Source of the DNA: a virus
Length of the DNA: 34,897 bases
Reading direction: 5' to 3' (one strand)
IMG/VR virus record: IMGVR_UViG_3300007734_000613
Coordinates: 1-34,897 of that record
Positions 20,624-28,257 of this stretch are shown in pieces. Both the position numbers and the translations under genes were made by a program. Within the stretch, counting starts at the first letter, position 1; every line of letters starts with the position of its first letter. The notes under the pieces were generated by a model. The model did not search any database. It saw nothing but the letters and a program-made list of their open reading frames with translations, and was not told where the DNA came from.

Positions 20624-22687
20624 CTAGTCCAGCTCCATTTCGCCCATCTGTCCCAGCTCCGTCCGGGCATCCATCCGGTCCTCTGCCGACGCCGCCTGCT
20701 GCCCCTTGATCTTGGTCAGCAGCAGGTCAAACGACTGTTCCATCTTCAACAGCCGCTCATCATTCGCGGCCTTGGCCTGCTGGACCTGCAGCCTGCTCTC
20801 CGCGTCGATCTGCGCCTTCTCCAGCGTGGCCTTGGCCTTGATCGCGTCGGCCTCCGCCTGCTGGCGCAGCGTGGCGATTTCCTGCTGGGCCATCTCCAGC
20901 ATCTGCTGGGCCTGTTGAATCTGCCGCTGCAGCACTTCGGGCGGCGGTCCCTGCGCGTCGGCATCATCCCGGTCGATGCCGGGGTATTCCTTCTCGCGCA
21001 CCTTCTTAAGAATCTTGGCGATCTCCTTCATGCCCGGCTCATCCCGGAACTTGAAGTAGGTCGCCCCGATGAGCGGGAGCATCTGCGGGTTGCCCTCCAA
21101 GATGCTGCCAATCGTCTCCGCCCCCTGCTGTAGCCGGGTCTGGAAGGACTTGCCGATAGTCACGGCCACGCCATACGTGCCCGCCCGGAGGTTGTAGTGC
21201 TTGACCCCCTCGCCCCTCGTCGGCGCGGGCATCGGCCGCCCCGTCGTGGGGTCGGCCACAAACGGCGCGTTGAGCATCACCGCCCGCGAGTTGTCCTCGC
21301 CGTCCAGAATCCGCGCCACGCGACCCGGCCGGTCGTAAATCGCCGGCATCAGGTCCAGCACTACCTTTGCCTCGTAGGTCATCGAGATGTCCGCGAGGTT
21401 CTGTAGGTAGTTGGAATTGCCCGCGTCCGATTGCTGCTGCAGCGCGAGGATGGCTTTCCCGCTCCGGTCCTTCTGCGGCATGTTCCCGAGCGACGGATCG
21501 AACGTCGCCGTGCCAGCTTGGATGAACTGGTCGGCTTTTTCAAGCAAGATCAGCGACGTGTTCAACGCGCTCGCGTCCGCGAATACCCTCTGCGGCTGTG
21601 GGGCTGGCGCCCCCCCAGGTAGCGTAATCACCTTTGTGAGCAGGTAAGGGAAGTTACGGATATTGGCCTGCTGCCACATGTCTTCGTAGCCTTCCTGCTG
21701 GCCCTCATACATGAGGAATGGCGCTCGGTTTTCAAGAGCCGATCTCTCTAGGGCGCCAGTGGCCGCGTAGTTGAACATCCGGGCCGCGCCCTTGTTAGGC
21801 CCATACATGCCCACCCAGCGCCGCGTCTCATCGAAGGGCTGCAGCTCCTTGCCGATCACCGGGACGATGGGGATATACCGGCCGTTGAGTTCCTGCGTCG
21901 GCTCCAGTTCCTCGACGGCGTTGATCTTGGACCACAGCACCACCGGGGCCGCATCCGGGCCGGCCGGCCAGTCCTTCCGGAAATACTCCGCCACGAGCAC
22001 GGCGGGCCTATCGCCGTCCAGATTGACCCAGCCAGGGGTGTCCGCGACGAGCGCCGGCAGTTCGCCCGACTCAAACCCGGCCATCTGCGAGTCGGGATAC
22101 CGGCGCTTGTAGGCGTCGAACGACATCCACGACGTGACGAAGGCGTATTCCCCGTCCGACCAGTCCGGCTCCTGCGCCGACGGGTCCAGATACACGGAAT
22201 CCTGGTAGAGAATCCGCTTGATGACGATCTTCTGGTCGGCCGGGTCCGGTGACTCTGTGTCGTATTCCGTCACCACGCGATAGGCGCCCACGCCCGCCTT
22301 CACCGCCCGATCAAACGCCCACGACCGCGCCAGATTCGCTCGGCTGTCCCGCTCAATCGCCCGATACAGGCCCTGCAGGACTTCGGCCGTGTCGTCGGTC
22401 GCGTCCTCGCTCACCGGATGGATGTTCACGCCCAGGTGCGCGGCCTTCTCCTGATTCAGCACGAGCTGAATGGGCTGGTCGAGCTTGGGGATCGAGATCA
22501 TCGGCCTGGCCGGCACCGGCACGCCGTCGATGGTCACCGGCTCACGGGAGGCCGCGGCGTTCTTGTCCCACTGGTTTTCGGGCACCTGAAACGCGAGGTC
22601 GTCCTTTTCGCGCTTGCGCTGCTCGGCGAAATACTCGACGGACGCCTTGAGGCGGCCCATCGCTTCGGTCATGTTGGTTTCGGCCAT
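20624..22687 (-). CDS. Portal protein, P22 gp1-like
   Basis: 687 aa, near P22 portal (725 aa). The N-terminal clip/wing features are clear: KASVEYFAEQRKREKDDLAF, QWDKNAAASREPVTIDGVPV, SIPKLDQPIQLVLNQEKAAH, IERDSRANLARSWAFDRAVK and GVGAYRVVTEYDTESPDPAD. A long C-terminal coiled coil (QRQIQQAQQMLEMAQQEIAT; DAIKAKATLEKAQIDAESRL) corresponds to the P22 barrel. Twelve copies form the packaging vertex and DNA channel. The ATG overlaps the terminase stop as TAATG. Confidence 0.9.
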   Translation of the reverse strand: MAETNMTEAMGRLKASVEYFAEQRKREKDDLAFQVPENQWDKNAAASREPVTIDGVPVPARPMISIPKLDQPIQLVLNQEKAAHLGVNIHPVSEDATDDTAEVLQGLYRAIERDSRANLARSWAFDRAVKAGVGAYRVVTEYDTESPDPADQKIVIKRILYQDSVYLDPSAQEPDWSDGEYAFVTSWMSFDAYKRRYPDSQMAGFESGELPALVADTPGWVNLDGDRPAVLVAEYFRKDWPAGPDAAPVVLWSKINAVEELEPTQELNGRYIPIVPVIGKELQPFDETRRWVGMYGPNKGAARMFNYAATGALERSALENRAPFLMYEGQQEGYEDMWQQANIRNFPYLLTKVITLPGGAPAPQPQRVFADASALNTSLILLEKADQFIQAGTATFDPSLGNMPQKDRSGKAILALQQQSDAGNSNYLQNLADISMTYEAKVVLDLMPAIYDRPGRVARILDGEDNSRAVMLNAPFVADPTTGRPMPAPTRGEGVKHYNLRAGTYGVAVTIGKSFQTRLQQGAETIGSILEGNPQMLPLIGATYFKFRDEPGMKEIAKILKKVREKEYPGIDRDDADAQGPPPEVLQRQIQQAQQMLEMAQQEIATLRQQAEADAIKAKATLEKAQIDAESRLQVQQAKAANDERLLKMEQSFDLLLTKIKGQQAASAEDRMDARTELGQMGEMELD

Positions 22688-24180
22688 TAGGTCCAGTTCC
22701 AGTTCTGCGCGGGAGCCACGGATGTGCTCCGGCGTGACGGCAGCGCCACCGACGCCGCAAAGGTAAGCGCCAGCGCATCCCCGTCGTCGGGGCTGTCGAT
22801 GCCGCGCTTCTTCATTTGTTCCTTGCTTTCGAGCAGCAGCCGGTCCCGCTTGTCGTGGAAGTAGCCCGGCCCGGTCAGGTCGATTTCGAGCGCGGGCGTC
22901 TTGTCAATCGCCCCGCGCGGCAGCCAGTCCCGCAGCCGGGTCCACATGTAGGCGCGCATGTTGGCGCACTTGGGGTCCGGTGACTCCGCGCCAAACTGCA
23001 CTTCCGTCACGTTGCGGTGCCCGAGCTGCTTGAGCCGGTCCACAATCGGGCCGCCAATGCCCGTCCCGTCGATGAACAACATCGACACCTTGCGCCCGCC
23101 GTAGTCCCGCCCGAGCACGTCCGCCGCCAGGGTTACCAGCCGCATCGAGTCCCGTGACTGCTCCCCCGGGATGCGGATGGGCGGGATGGTCCGCGCGTCA
23201 TGCCCACGCCGGAAGCGCAGCACGCACTCATCCGACCCACCCCGCGCCACGTCCAATCCGGCCACAAGCGGGTCATCCGGGAACGCCTGCGCCTCCCGCG
23301 CTTGCGCCGCATTCACCAGCCCGGCGTCGATGAACTGGAGATCGCCACCGGCCGGCGGCAGGCCCCGGACCCGGACCCGCACGAAGTCGGAATCCTCGCC
23401 GTAGTCCTGCACCCACTCGGCAATCTGCGCCTTGTTGGTGAACCGGGATTCCCGGCTGTCCACGATGGTCACGCGGTAGCGGTTCCGGCTGGAGCCGAAG
23501 GCCGCCCGATGGAACGCGCCGCTGGTCCGGGTCGGGTTGCCGAACAGGAACTGCATCGGCTCGCCGTCCGTCAGGCCGCCCTCTGCGACTTCGTGGATCT
23601 TGTCCGGGACGGCGGAATCCTCATCGAAGATGTAGAACGAGGTCGAATCGGCCGCGTGCTGGCCGGCGAAGGCTTCCGAGTTCTCTTCCCGGCAGGACTG
23701 CGGGGCGCAGAACCACGATTCCCGGTAGTCGTGGTGATACATCCGGTTCGACACCACGGCGAACCAGTGCCCCGTCAGGCACAGCTTGGTCCACCGCTGG
23801 ATGCTGGCCCACGTCTTCGTCTCAAGCTGCGTGAACGTGTTGGCCGTGACCGTGCCCTGGCAATGCGGCCGGGTGGACATGATCCAGTCCACCAGCCACG
23901 CCACCATGACGGACTTCCCGATGCCGTGGCCGCTCGACGTGGCGCACCGAATCGGGGCCACGGGCGTCACGCCGTCAAAGCCACGCGCCCGCACGTCCTG
24001 CCCGAGCTGGTCGAGGAACGCCATCTGCCAGGTATCCGGCCCGGCGTGGTCCTTGAGCGGCCCCGGCTCGCCCCACGGGTAGGCTTCCAGCACGAACCGG
24101 AGCGGGTCATCCGCGCAGTCCCGCGCCCATTCCGCCAGGGCTGTCTCCGACGCCGTATCCACGCGCTGGGCGACGGGCAT
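22687..24180 (-). CDS. terL: Terminase large subunit (packaging ATPase-nuclease)
   Basis: 497 aa. Walker A SSGHGIGKS (82-90), Walker B FYIFDE (182-187) with the catalytic Glu, and a C-terminal RNase-H-like nuclease with acidic residues in GLDVARGG (Asp310), LFIDGTGIG (Asp371) and DDGDALALT (Asp466/468). The motor docks on the portal, cuts concatemeric DNA and drives it into the procapsid. It lies between the small-subunit candidate and the portal, as usual. The circularly permuted look of the window fits headful packaging, though that is inference. Confidence 0.95.
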   Translation of the reverse strand: MPVAQRVDTASETALAEWARDCADDPLRFVLEAYPWGEPGPLKDHAGPDTWQMAFLDQLGQDVRARGFDGVTPVAPIRCATSSGHGIGKSVMVAWLVDWIMSTRPHCQGTVTANTFTQLETKTWASIQRWTKLCLTGHWFAVVSNRMYHHDYRESWFCAPQSCREENSEAFAGQHAADSTSFYIFDEDSAVPDKIHEVAEGGLTDGEPMQFLFGNPTRTSGAFHRAAFGSSRNRYRVTIVDSRESRFTNKAQIAEWVQDYGEDSDFVRVRVRGLPPAGGDLQFIDAGLVNAAQAREAQAFPDDPLVAGLDVARGGSDECVLRFRRGHDARTIPPIRIPGEQSRDSMRLVTLAADVLGRDYGGRKVSMLFIDGTGIGGPIVDRLKQLGHRNVTEVQFGAESPDPKCANMRAYMWTRLRDWLPRGAIDKTPALEIDLTGPGYFHDKRDRLLLESKEQMKKRGIDSPDDGDALALTFAASVALPSRRSTSVAPAQNWNWT

Positions 24181-24185
24181 TTTCC

Positions 24186-24632
24186 TTAGGCTTTTGCGCG
24201 ATGTCGGGCCGACCGCTGCCGCAGGATTTCCACCACGTCCACCGTGCCCGTGACTTCCATCGAGACGGATTCATGGGCGCGGCCCATCGTGCGGTCCAGA
24301 ATGTCCCGGCTGGCCTGGTAGGCCACCGTCGGAAACTCGGCCTGCTCGATGAGCTTGGCCATGCGGTCGATGGCTGGATGCTGCAACGCCATGAGGCGTT
24401 CCAGCGCCGCCTGCTTGACCTGTGGGGCGCCGCCGCCGTGCATCCGGCAGACCGTGCCGCCCTGAATCGCGGGGCCTTTGCACCGGTGGCCTGTGCGTTT
24501 ACTGACCGCCGTGCACGGCTCGCCCTTCGTGGGCTTGTGCATGTGGTCGGCATTGCGCATGGGCTGCGTCAAAGTTTTGACGGGGCCGCGCGGGGCGTGG
24601 CGCTTAGGGCGTGTCGCTGGCGCGTCGGCCAT
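24186..24632 (-). CDS. Probable terminase small subunit with HGG zinc motif
   Basis: 148 aa if begun at ATG 24632 (MADAPATRPKRHAPRG); a GTG at 24695 or an ATG further in are alternatives because no good Shine-Dalgarno settles the start. The centre has CTAVSKRTGHRCKGPAIQGG then CRMHGGGAP, the zinc-binding C...C...C..HGG motif common in phage proteins next to terL. Residues 75-110 are helical (ERLMALQHPAIDRMAKLIEQ), followed by a short strand SVSMEVTGTVDVVEIL like the C-terminal oligomerisation strand of small terminases. It ends five bases before terL. Confidence 0.65.
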   Translation of the reverse strand: MADAPATRPKRHAPRGPVKTLTQPMRNADHMHKPTKGEPCTAVSKRTGHRCKGPAIQGGTVCRMHGGGAPQVKQAALERLMALQHPAIDRMAKLIEQAEFPTVAYQASRDILDRTMGRAHESVSMEVTGTVDVVEILRQRSARHRAKA

Positions 24633-24720
24633 AGGCTGAGGGCCGCCGCCCGGCGCTGGCTCAGTCCGGCCGGAGGGAGGAACGGCGGGACACACGGGAC
24701 GGCGGCACCTCTAGGCTGCG

Positions 24721-24742
24721 CTTGTGCGATCCCTCGCGCAAG
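24721..24742. other. Stem-loop between NrdR-like gene and terminase
   Basis: CTTGTGCGA (24721-24729) faces TCGCGCAAG (24734-24742) across a four-base loop, giving a 9-bp stem with one G-T pair. It lies in the short gap 24696-24761 that separates the accessory genes from the packaging genes. No T-run follows on the minus strand, so it is not a standard terminator. An operator, RNA-processing or packaging-initiation site are possibilities. Confidence 0.4.
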
Positions 24743-24761
24743 CCACTACATATAGCGTTGC

Positions 24762-25013
24762 TCAGGCGGCGCGGTGGAGGCGGGCCTTGACGAGCGTGTG
24801 CAGGCGCACCGCGTCCTCGAGGATGGCGTCTGCGTCGGCGTCCGAGAGTTGCGCGGGGTCTTCGATCCGCTCGACGGTGCGGTAGCGGGCGTGGCAATGG
24901 AGACAGTGCCGGCGGCGGCGCACCTTCCGGCCCGAGGTCACGCCCCGGCTGTCTTTGACCGCGCTGGCGAGCTGGCCGCATGCCGGACAGCGCAGATCGG
25001 CGGGGTGGCTCAT
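24762..25013 (-). CDS. NrdR-like zinc-ribbon protein lacking the ATP-cone
   Basis: 83 aa from ATG 25013 (ATGA overlap). Residues 9-50 match the zinc-ribbon of the ribonucleotide-reductase repressor NrdR: CPACG, VKDSRGVTSGRKVRRRRHCL and CHARYRTVERI, with Cys 9, 12, 37 and 40. Host NrdR continues into an ATP-cone domain of ~100 residues, absent here; instead a short helix follows (DADADAILEDAVRLHTLVKA). It may bind NrdR boxes and act as a competitor or antirepressor of host nucleotide metabolism, or serve as a phage transcription factor like Ogr-type ribbons. DNA binding is inferred from the family. Confidence 0.7.
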   Translation of the reverse strand: MSHPADLRCPACGQLASAVKDSRGVTSGRKVRRRRHCLHCHARYRTVERIEDPAQLSDADADAILEDAVRLHTLVKARLHRAA

Positions 25014-25345
25014 CCCTGGTCCACGGCGGCACGGTAGGCCGCTTCGAGGGCGCGGAGTTCTGAGAGGGGCGCCCGACCACAAATGCCGCGCCAGAGGGCG
25101 TTCCACGCGGGCGGCAGGCCATTGGTAGGATTGAAGTCGCCTCCGCACGCCATCCATGCCCGCTTTTCGATGGCCTCCCGCTGGCGCTCGTCGTCGGCGG
25201 TCAGGAGGGCGGCGAGGCGCTCAAGGTCGGACACCGATACCGGCAACTCGGCGTTGGCGATGGTCGTGCCTCTCACTGTGTCCAGCAGCCACCCCACGCG
25301 ACTCAAGAGTTCGCTCACGTCGTGCGCTGACTTTGTCTCGCTCAC
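25010..25345 (-). CDS. Accessory protein of unknown function, 111 aa
   Basis: Begins at GTG 25345, overlapping the previous stop as GTGA. N-terminal helix (VSELLSRVGWLLDTVRGTTI), an acidic helical middle (LERLAALLTADDERQREAIE), then a conserved-looking segment WMACGGDFNPTNGLPPAWNA and a final helix. No known domain. It is coupled to the NrdR-like gene downstream. Confidence 0.6.
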   Translation of the reverse strand: MSETKSAHDVSELLSRVGWLLDTVRGTTIANAELPVSVSDLERLAALLTADDERQREAIEKRAWMACGGDFNPTNGLPPAWNALWRGICGRAPLSELRALEAAYRAAVDQG

Positions 25346-25629
25346 TGTCCCTCCTTCGGCCCCTGCGGGAGCCAGCCCTGTGCGGCGATGTGGTCATGTG
25401 CAGCCTCGGTGCAGGCCGTTTCCCCGACGCCGCCCCGGAAGTAGTCATATTTGCGCGCGAACGCCAGCACGGCCTCCGCACGGGCGGCCTGTTCGTGGGC
25501 GGTCAGGGCGGCAGAGTAGGCTTCCTCGGCATCCAATCGTCCATCGCCCACCGCTTCCGGGTCCGCCTGCACTGCCATCACGTAGGCGTCCAGAGCCCTG
25601 TCTAGCCTCGCCCGCGTCTCGTCGTTCAT
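25342..25629 (-). CDS. Accessory protein of unknown function, 95 aa
   Basis: ATG at 25629 with GGAGG about nine bases upstream. Mostly helical (ARLDRALDAYVMAVQADPEA; AEEAYSAALTAHEQAARAEA), ending with a FRGGVGETACTEAAHDHIAA segment. Its first 185 bases lie inside the C-terminal part of the frame at 25445-25786. No family recognised. Confidence 0.6.
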   Translation of the reverse strand: MNDETRARLDRALDAYVMAVQADPEAVGDGRLDAEEAYSAALTAHEQAARAEAVLAFARKYDYFRGGVGETACTEAAHDHIAAQGWLPQGPKEGQ

Positions 25630-25786
25630 CGGCCCATCCCTCCTTCGTCAGCGCCCGATAGTGCAGCGTGCCCATCACCGTGACCGGCACCGTCAGGAAC
25701 AGTAGTCCACGCCAGTCATAGTCCAGCAGACACGCCCCAGCGAACGCACACAACGCCCACGCGAGTGCTTCTCGATCTGTCAGCAT
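25445..25786 (-). CDS. Membrane protein with long out-of-frame overlap
   Basis: 113 aa from ATG 25786, with AAGGAGAGG directly upstream. Residues 8-42 hold hydrophobic segments (EALAWALCAFAGACLLDYDW, then GLLFLTVPVTVMGTLHY), one or two membrane passes. The second half (from about residue 53) overlaps the next gene for 185 bases in another frame and is Gly/Arg-rich, looking poorly conserved in style. Either the natural stop was lost by mutation and the protein runs on, or both products are made. The membrane part is convincing, the tail is not. Confidence 0.5.
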   Translation of the reverse strand: MLTDREALAWALCAFAGACLLDYDWRGLLFLTVPVTVMGTLHYRALTKEGWADERRDAGEARQGSGRLRDGSAGGPGSGGRWTIGCRGSLLCRPDRPRTGRPCGGRAGVRAQI

Positions 25787-25932
25787 GGCCTCTCCTTCGT
25801 CAGTGCCGCACGCCTTCTCAGGACGTAGAACGGCCCGAACTGGTAGAGCGTCCAATACTCGAACGCCTCCCTCCGCACACGCCACTGGCAGCGCCACAGG
25901 AAGTGCAGTCGGTTCGGTGTCCACGCGCTCAT
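25780..25932 (-). CDS. Small aromatic-rich protein, 50 aa
   Basis: ATGA overlap with the previous stop, and its own TGA overlaps the next ATG. Sequence rich in Trp, Tyr, Phe and Arg (WTPNRLHFLWRCQWRVRREA; EYWTLYQFGPFYVLRRR). Perhaps membrane-associated through its aromatic face. No family recognised, but double coupling supports translation. Confidence 0.55.
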   Translation of the reverse strand: MSAWTPNRLHFLWRCQWRVRREAFEYWTLYQFGPFYVLRRRAALTKERPC

Positions 25933-26252
25933 GACTTGCCCAGCGCCGCACGCAGGGTGTCGAGGGCCGCGAAGATCGCTCTGTCCAGTTTCGGGCGCAT
26001 CATCACCCTTGCCTCATGGCCTGACTTCACCTCGGCCCACATCTCCGGCGTCATCGCGTCCCGGAAGCGCAGGAGGGCGGCGATGGTTTCGGCGTCCTCG
26101 CGTTCCCAGCACCGCGCAATGCGGTCGTGATTCCGACCGACATCCCACCACTCACCGTCTCGCGTGACTAGAATGGGCGTGGGTGTCGGGGTCATCGCTG
26201 GGCCTTCAGCACGTTTGGCCAACTGTTCCTCGTCTGGCATCGGAAACCTCAT
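25929..26252 (-). CDS. Accessory protein of unknown function, 107 aa
   Basis: Starts at ATG 26252 (ATGA). Has a small beta core with WWDVGRNHDRIARCWEREDA and a helical end (DRAIFAALDTLRAALGKS). A short Thr/Pro-rich stretch (TPTPTPILVTRDGEW) precedes the core. No family recognised; coupled on both sides in the accessory block. Confidence 0.6.
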   Translation of the reverse strand: MRFPMPDEEQLAKRAEGPAMTPTPTPILVTRDGEWWDVGRNHDRIARCWEREDAETIAALLRFRDAMTPEMWAEVKSGHEARVMMRPKLDRAIFAALDTLRAALGKS

Positions 26253-26575
26253 CTCGGCTCCCTCTGGGCCTCCGCGTGGGCGCGGCACTTGGCGGCGATT
26301 TGCCGCAACGTCTCTGGCGTCCACCGATCCATCTCGCCGGACAGGGCGCTTGCGATAATCAACAGCGCCTCCGCGCTCAGCGGCTCCGGCCCATCGGGGA
26401 GGGCGAGGGCGGCGGTCAGCGCGACGACAGCTTCATGGAGATAGTCCACGCCAAGTCGTGCCTCTTCCACCGTGATGTCTGGTGGAGGAGACAAAACCGC
26501 AGTCGTGGCCACAGATAACCGCTCCGTATACCTGTCCCGCAGCGCCTCGATCCGCTGTCTCAGTGTCTCAGCCAT
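26249..26575 (-). CDS. Helical accessory protein, 108 aa
   Basis: ATG one base after the previous stop. Helical throughout (LRQRIEALRDRYTERLSVAT; ARLGVDYLHEAVVALTAALA), with the end reading WTPETLRQIAAKCRAHAEAQ. No membrane segment or Cys pairs. Unknown function within the early/middle accessory series. Confidence 0.6.
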   Translation of the reverse strand: MAETLRQRIEALRDRYTERLSVATTAVLSPPPDITVEEARLGVDYLHEAVVALTAALALPDGPEPLSAEALLIIASALSGEMDRWTPETLRQIAAKCRAHAEAQREPR

Positions 26576-26576
26576 C

Positions 26577-27029
26577 TCAGCGTCCCTCCCGGAGGGCGGC
26601 GAGCCGCCCCACCCACGATCCGACAGTGGACTGTGCGCCCTGACTCACTTCGGCCCACATCTCCTGCTCCAGCGCCGCGAGTCGGGCCCGGAGGCGGGTG
26701 AGGTCGGCTTCGGCCTTGCGCTGCGCCTTCTCCGCGTTGACCGCATCTTGGTAGACCGCAGACTCACGCGAATGCCAGATGAGCGAATCCTTGAACGCGA
26801 TCTGCGCCTCAAGGTCCGCAATCTTCGCGGCGTGCTCACCCGGCTGCTGCTCGGCACGGGCGAACTCCATCTGCTGCCGTTCCCACTCAGAGAATCCAGC
26901 TCCGTTTGCGACCAACACGCCTTGGTGTCTCTTGTGTCCGCTGCGCCATTCGAGGGTTCCTAGTTCACGGAACCAGACCGCGTGCCCCTCCGGCACCTCG
27001 GCCCACGGGAGGAGATCGGGGTTAGCCAC
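26577..27029 (-). CDS. Coiled-coil protein, 150 aa
   Basis: GTG at 27029 overlaps the previous stop by eight bases. Residues 1-50 form a small beta region (LLPWAEVPEGHAVWFRELGT). Residues 55-130 are an extended coiled coil (EWERQQMEFARAEQQPGEHA; AEKAQRKAEADLTRLRARLA). Possibly a structural or regulatory adaptor; no family recognised. Confidence 0.6.
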   Translation of the reverse strand: MANPDLLPWAEVPEGHAVWFRELGTLEWRSGHKRHQGVLVANGAGFSEWERQQMEFARAEQQPGEHAAKIADLEAQIAFKDSLIWHSRESAVYQDAVNAEKAQRKAEADLTRLRARLAALEQEMWAEVSQGAQSTVGSWVGRLAALREGR

Positions 27030-27207
27030 GGTCGCGCTCCTTCCAGTCCTCACAGTCGTCACAGTCCATGTCCGGCTCCTGCCGACAGACGTGGCACAGG
27101 TCCGGGCCATCCGCGTCCCCGTTGCAGTCCCGGCCACTCGCCACAACGCACGGCATGAGGCGCTTGCAGTAATCGCAGGCGTGCAGCGTTCCTACTAGGT
27201 TAGCCAT
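27022..27207 (-). CDS. Cys-rich zinc-binding microprotein, 61 aa
   Basis: ATG immediately after the previous stop. Eight Cys in 40 residues: ACDYCKRLMPC, then CHVC and CDDC, enough for two zinc sites, followed by an acidic end (EDWKERDRG). A small RING- or treble-clef-like fold is plausible, but the spacing fits no family I can name. Confidence 0.65.
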   Translation of the reverse strand: MANLVGTLHACDYCKRLMPCVVASGRDCNGDADGPDLCHVCRQEPDMDCDDCEDWKERDRG

Positions 27208-27468
27208 CTACGCCCCCTCCTGCTCGCGCACCGTGCGGCGGATGGCACGGGCGTAGGCCGCCTCAGCGTGTGCGAGGTTCCGGCGTGCCGCCGTGACCGC
27301 GTCCAATTTTTGCAACGACTTCTTGAACAGTTCTCCGCTGATGTCGGGTTGACAGCTTCGCCAGCCGTTGAACCGTCCGTCGTTATGCTCTGCGATGGCC
27401 AGTGACGCGATGGCTCCGTGCAGCACCACCCGCGCCTCCCGTTCCCGCTGCTGCGCCGTGGGCCTCAT
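27208..27468 (-). CDS. Helical protein of unknown function, 86 aa
   Basis: ATG at 27468 (ATGA overlap). Two long helices: REREARVVLHGAIASLAIAE and KLDAVTAARRNLAHAEAAYA, with a loop GRFNGWRSCQPDISGELF between. No Cys pairs and no membrane segment. Position among the small accessory genes is the only hint to role. Confidence 0.6.
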   Translation of the reverse strand: MRPTAQQREREARVVLHGAIASLAIAEHNDGRFNGWRSCQPDISGELFKKSLQKLDAVTAARRNLAHAEAAYARAIRRTVREQEGA

Positions 27469-27773
27469 GCCGCCCCGCCTTTCCATACGTCTCCCATGAC
27501 ACGGTGCCAGTCTGGTCCGCTCGGCCCCCAATAGCACGCATAGATGCCGCACCAACCGTGGATGCTCCATGCGATGCGGCAGCGCGTGCAATGGGCCTGC
27601 CTGCCGATCCTCGGGTGACGCCAAGCGGTCATCGCCACCTTTCGGTATGAGTGCGCGCGGCACCTCGGGCAGACGGGGCCGCACTCAATACCGCGACCAT
27701 CGCGCAACACGCGCACCACTTGATGGCGCTCGCCCACATGGGGCCATGTTTCGACTCCGGCGTGCACGCTCAT
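27465..27773 (-). CDS. Zinc-binding protein, 102 aa
   Basis: ATGA overlap with the preceding gene. CPRCRAHS (35-42) and HCTRCRIAW (61-69) give two CxxC knuckles ~25 residues apart, a zinc ribbon, followed by an aromatic-rich segment (GWCGIYACYWGPSGPDWHRV). Unknown function. Confidence 0.65.
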   Translation of the reverse strand: MSVHAGVETWPHVGERHQVVRVLRDGRGIECGPVCPRCRAHSYRKVAMTAWRHPRIGRQAHCTRCRIAWSIHGWCGIYACYWGPSGPDWHRVMGDVWKGGAA

Positions 27774-28078
27774 GCCGCCGCCTCCTGCCGTCGCCGTCGC
27801 TGGCTCCCGGCGTCATACCCCGCCACATACGCCCGCTGAATCGCCTCGCGCACCCGCCCGGCCAGCGCCAGCTCCACCAGCCGCGCCACGGTCTGCTCCC
27901 GCGACTGCCGCGCCCGTGCTCGACTCGCCGCCGTCATGGACCAGTCAGAGCGCCCCGCCACGCCCGCCCGTGCCCGGGCCTGCCGGCGTTCGGGTCCCGC
28001 CATCCGCCAGACACACGCCGGGGCCGCGTAGCGTCGGCCAGGTTGCACGATCCCGCAGCAGCCGCAGGGACAGGTCAT
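27770..28078 (-). CDS. Small basic protein with Cys-rich N-terminus, 102 aa
   Basis: ATG at 28078 (ATGA). MTCPCGCCGIVQPGRRYAAP supplies closely spaced Cys, with a further Cys at ACVWR. The rest is strongly basic and helical (SRARARQSREQTVARLVELA; REAIQRAYVAGYDAGSQRRR). It could be a nucleic-acid-binding accessory; no family recognised. Confidence 0.6.
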   Translation of the reverse strand: MTCPCGCCGIVQPGRRYAAPACVWRMAGPERRQARARAGVAGRSDWSMTAASRARARQSREQTVARLVELALAGRVREAIQRAYVAGYDAGSQRRRRQEAAA

Positions 28079-28257
28079 GTCGTCGCTCCTGCGTCCGGTG
28101 GCGTCAGGCCGACCTCGGCCGCGCACGCCGCACAGCGCACCGTCTGCCGCCAGCCTGCCCGGCTGAACAACGCCCACGCCCCGGACGGGATCGCCGCCCC
28201 GCACAGGCACGTCAGCGCCCCACGCGAGAGCACCCACCGACGCGATACCGCGCTCAT
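28075..28257 (-). CDS. Zinc-binding microprotein, 60 aa
   Basis: ATGA-coupled on both sides. CLCGAAIPSG and VRCAACAAEVG give paired Cys ~25 residues apart, a zinc-ribbon pattern, with the amphipathic segment GAWALFSRAGWRQT between. It follows the helicase-loader-like gene directly. Function unknown. Confidence 0.65.
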   Translation of the reverse strand: MSAVSRRWVLSRGALTCLCGAAIPSGAWALFSRAGWRQTVRCAACAAEVGLTPPDAGATT

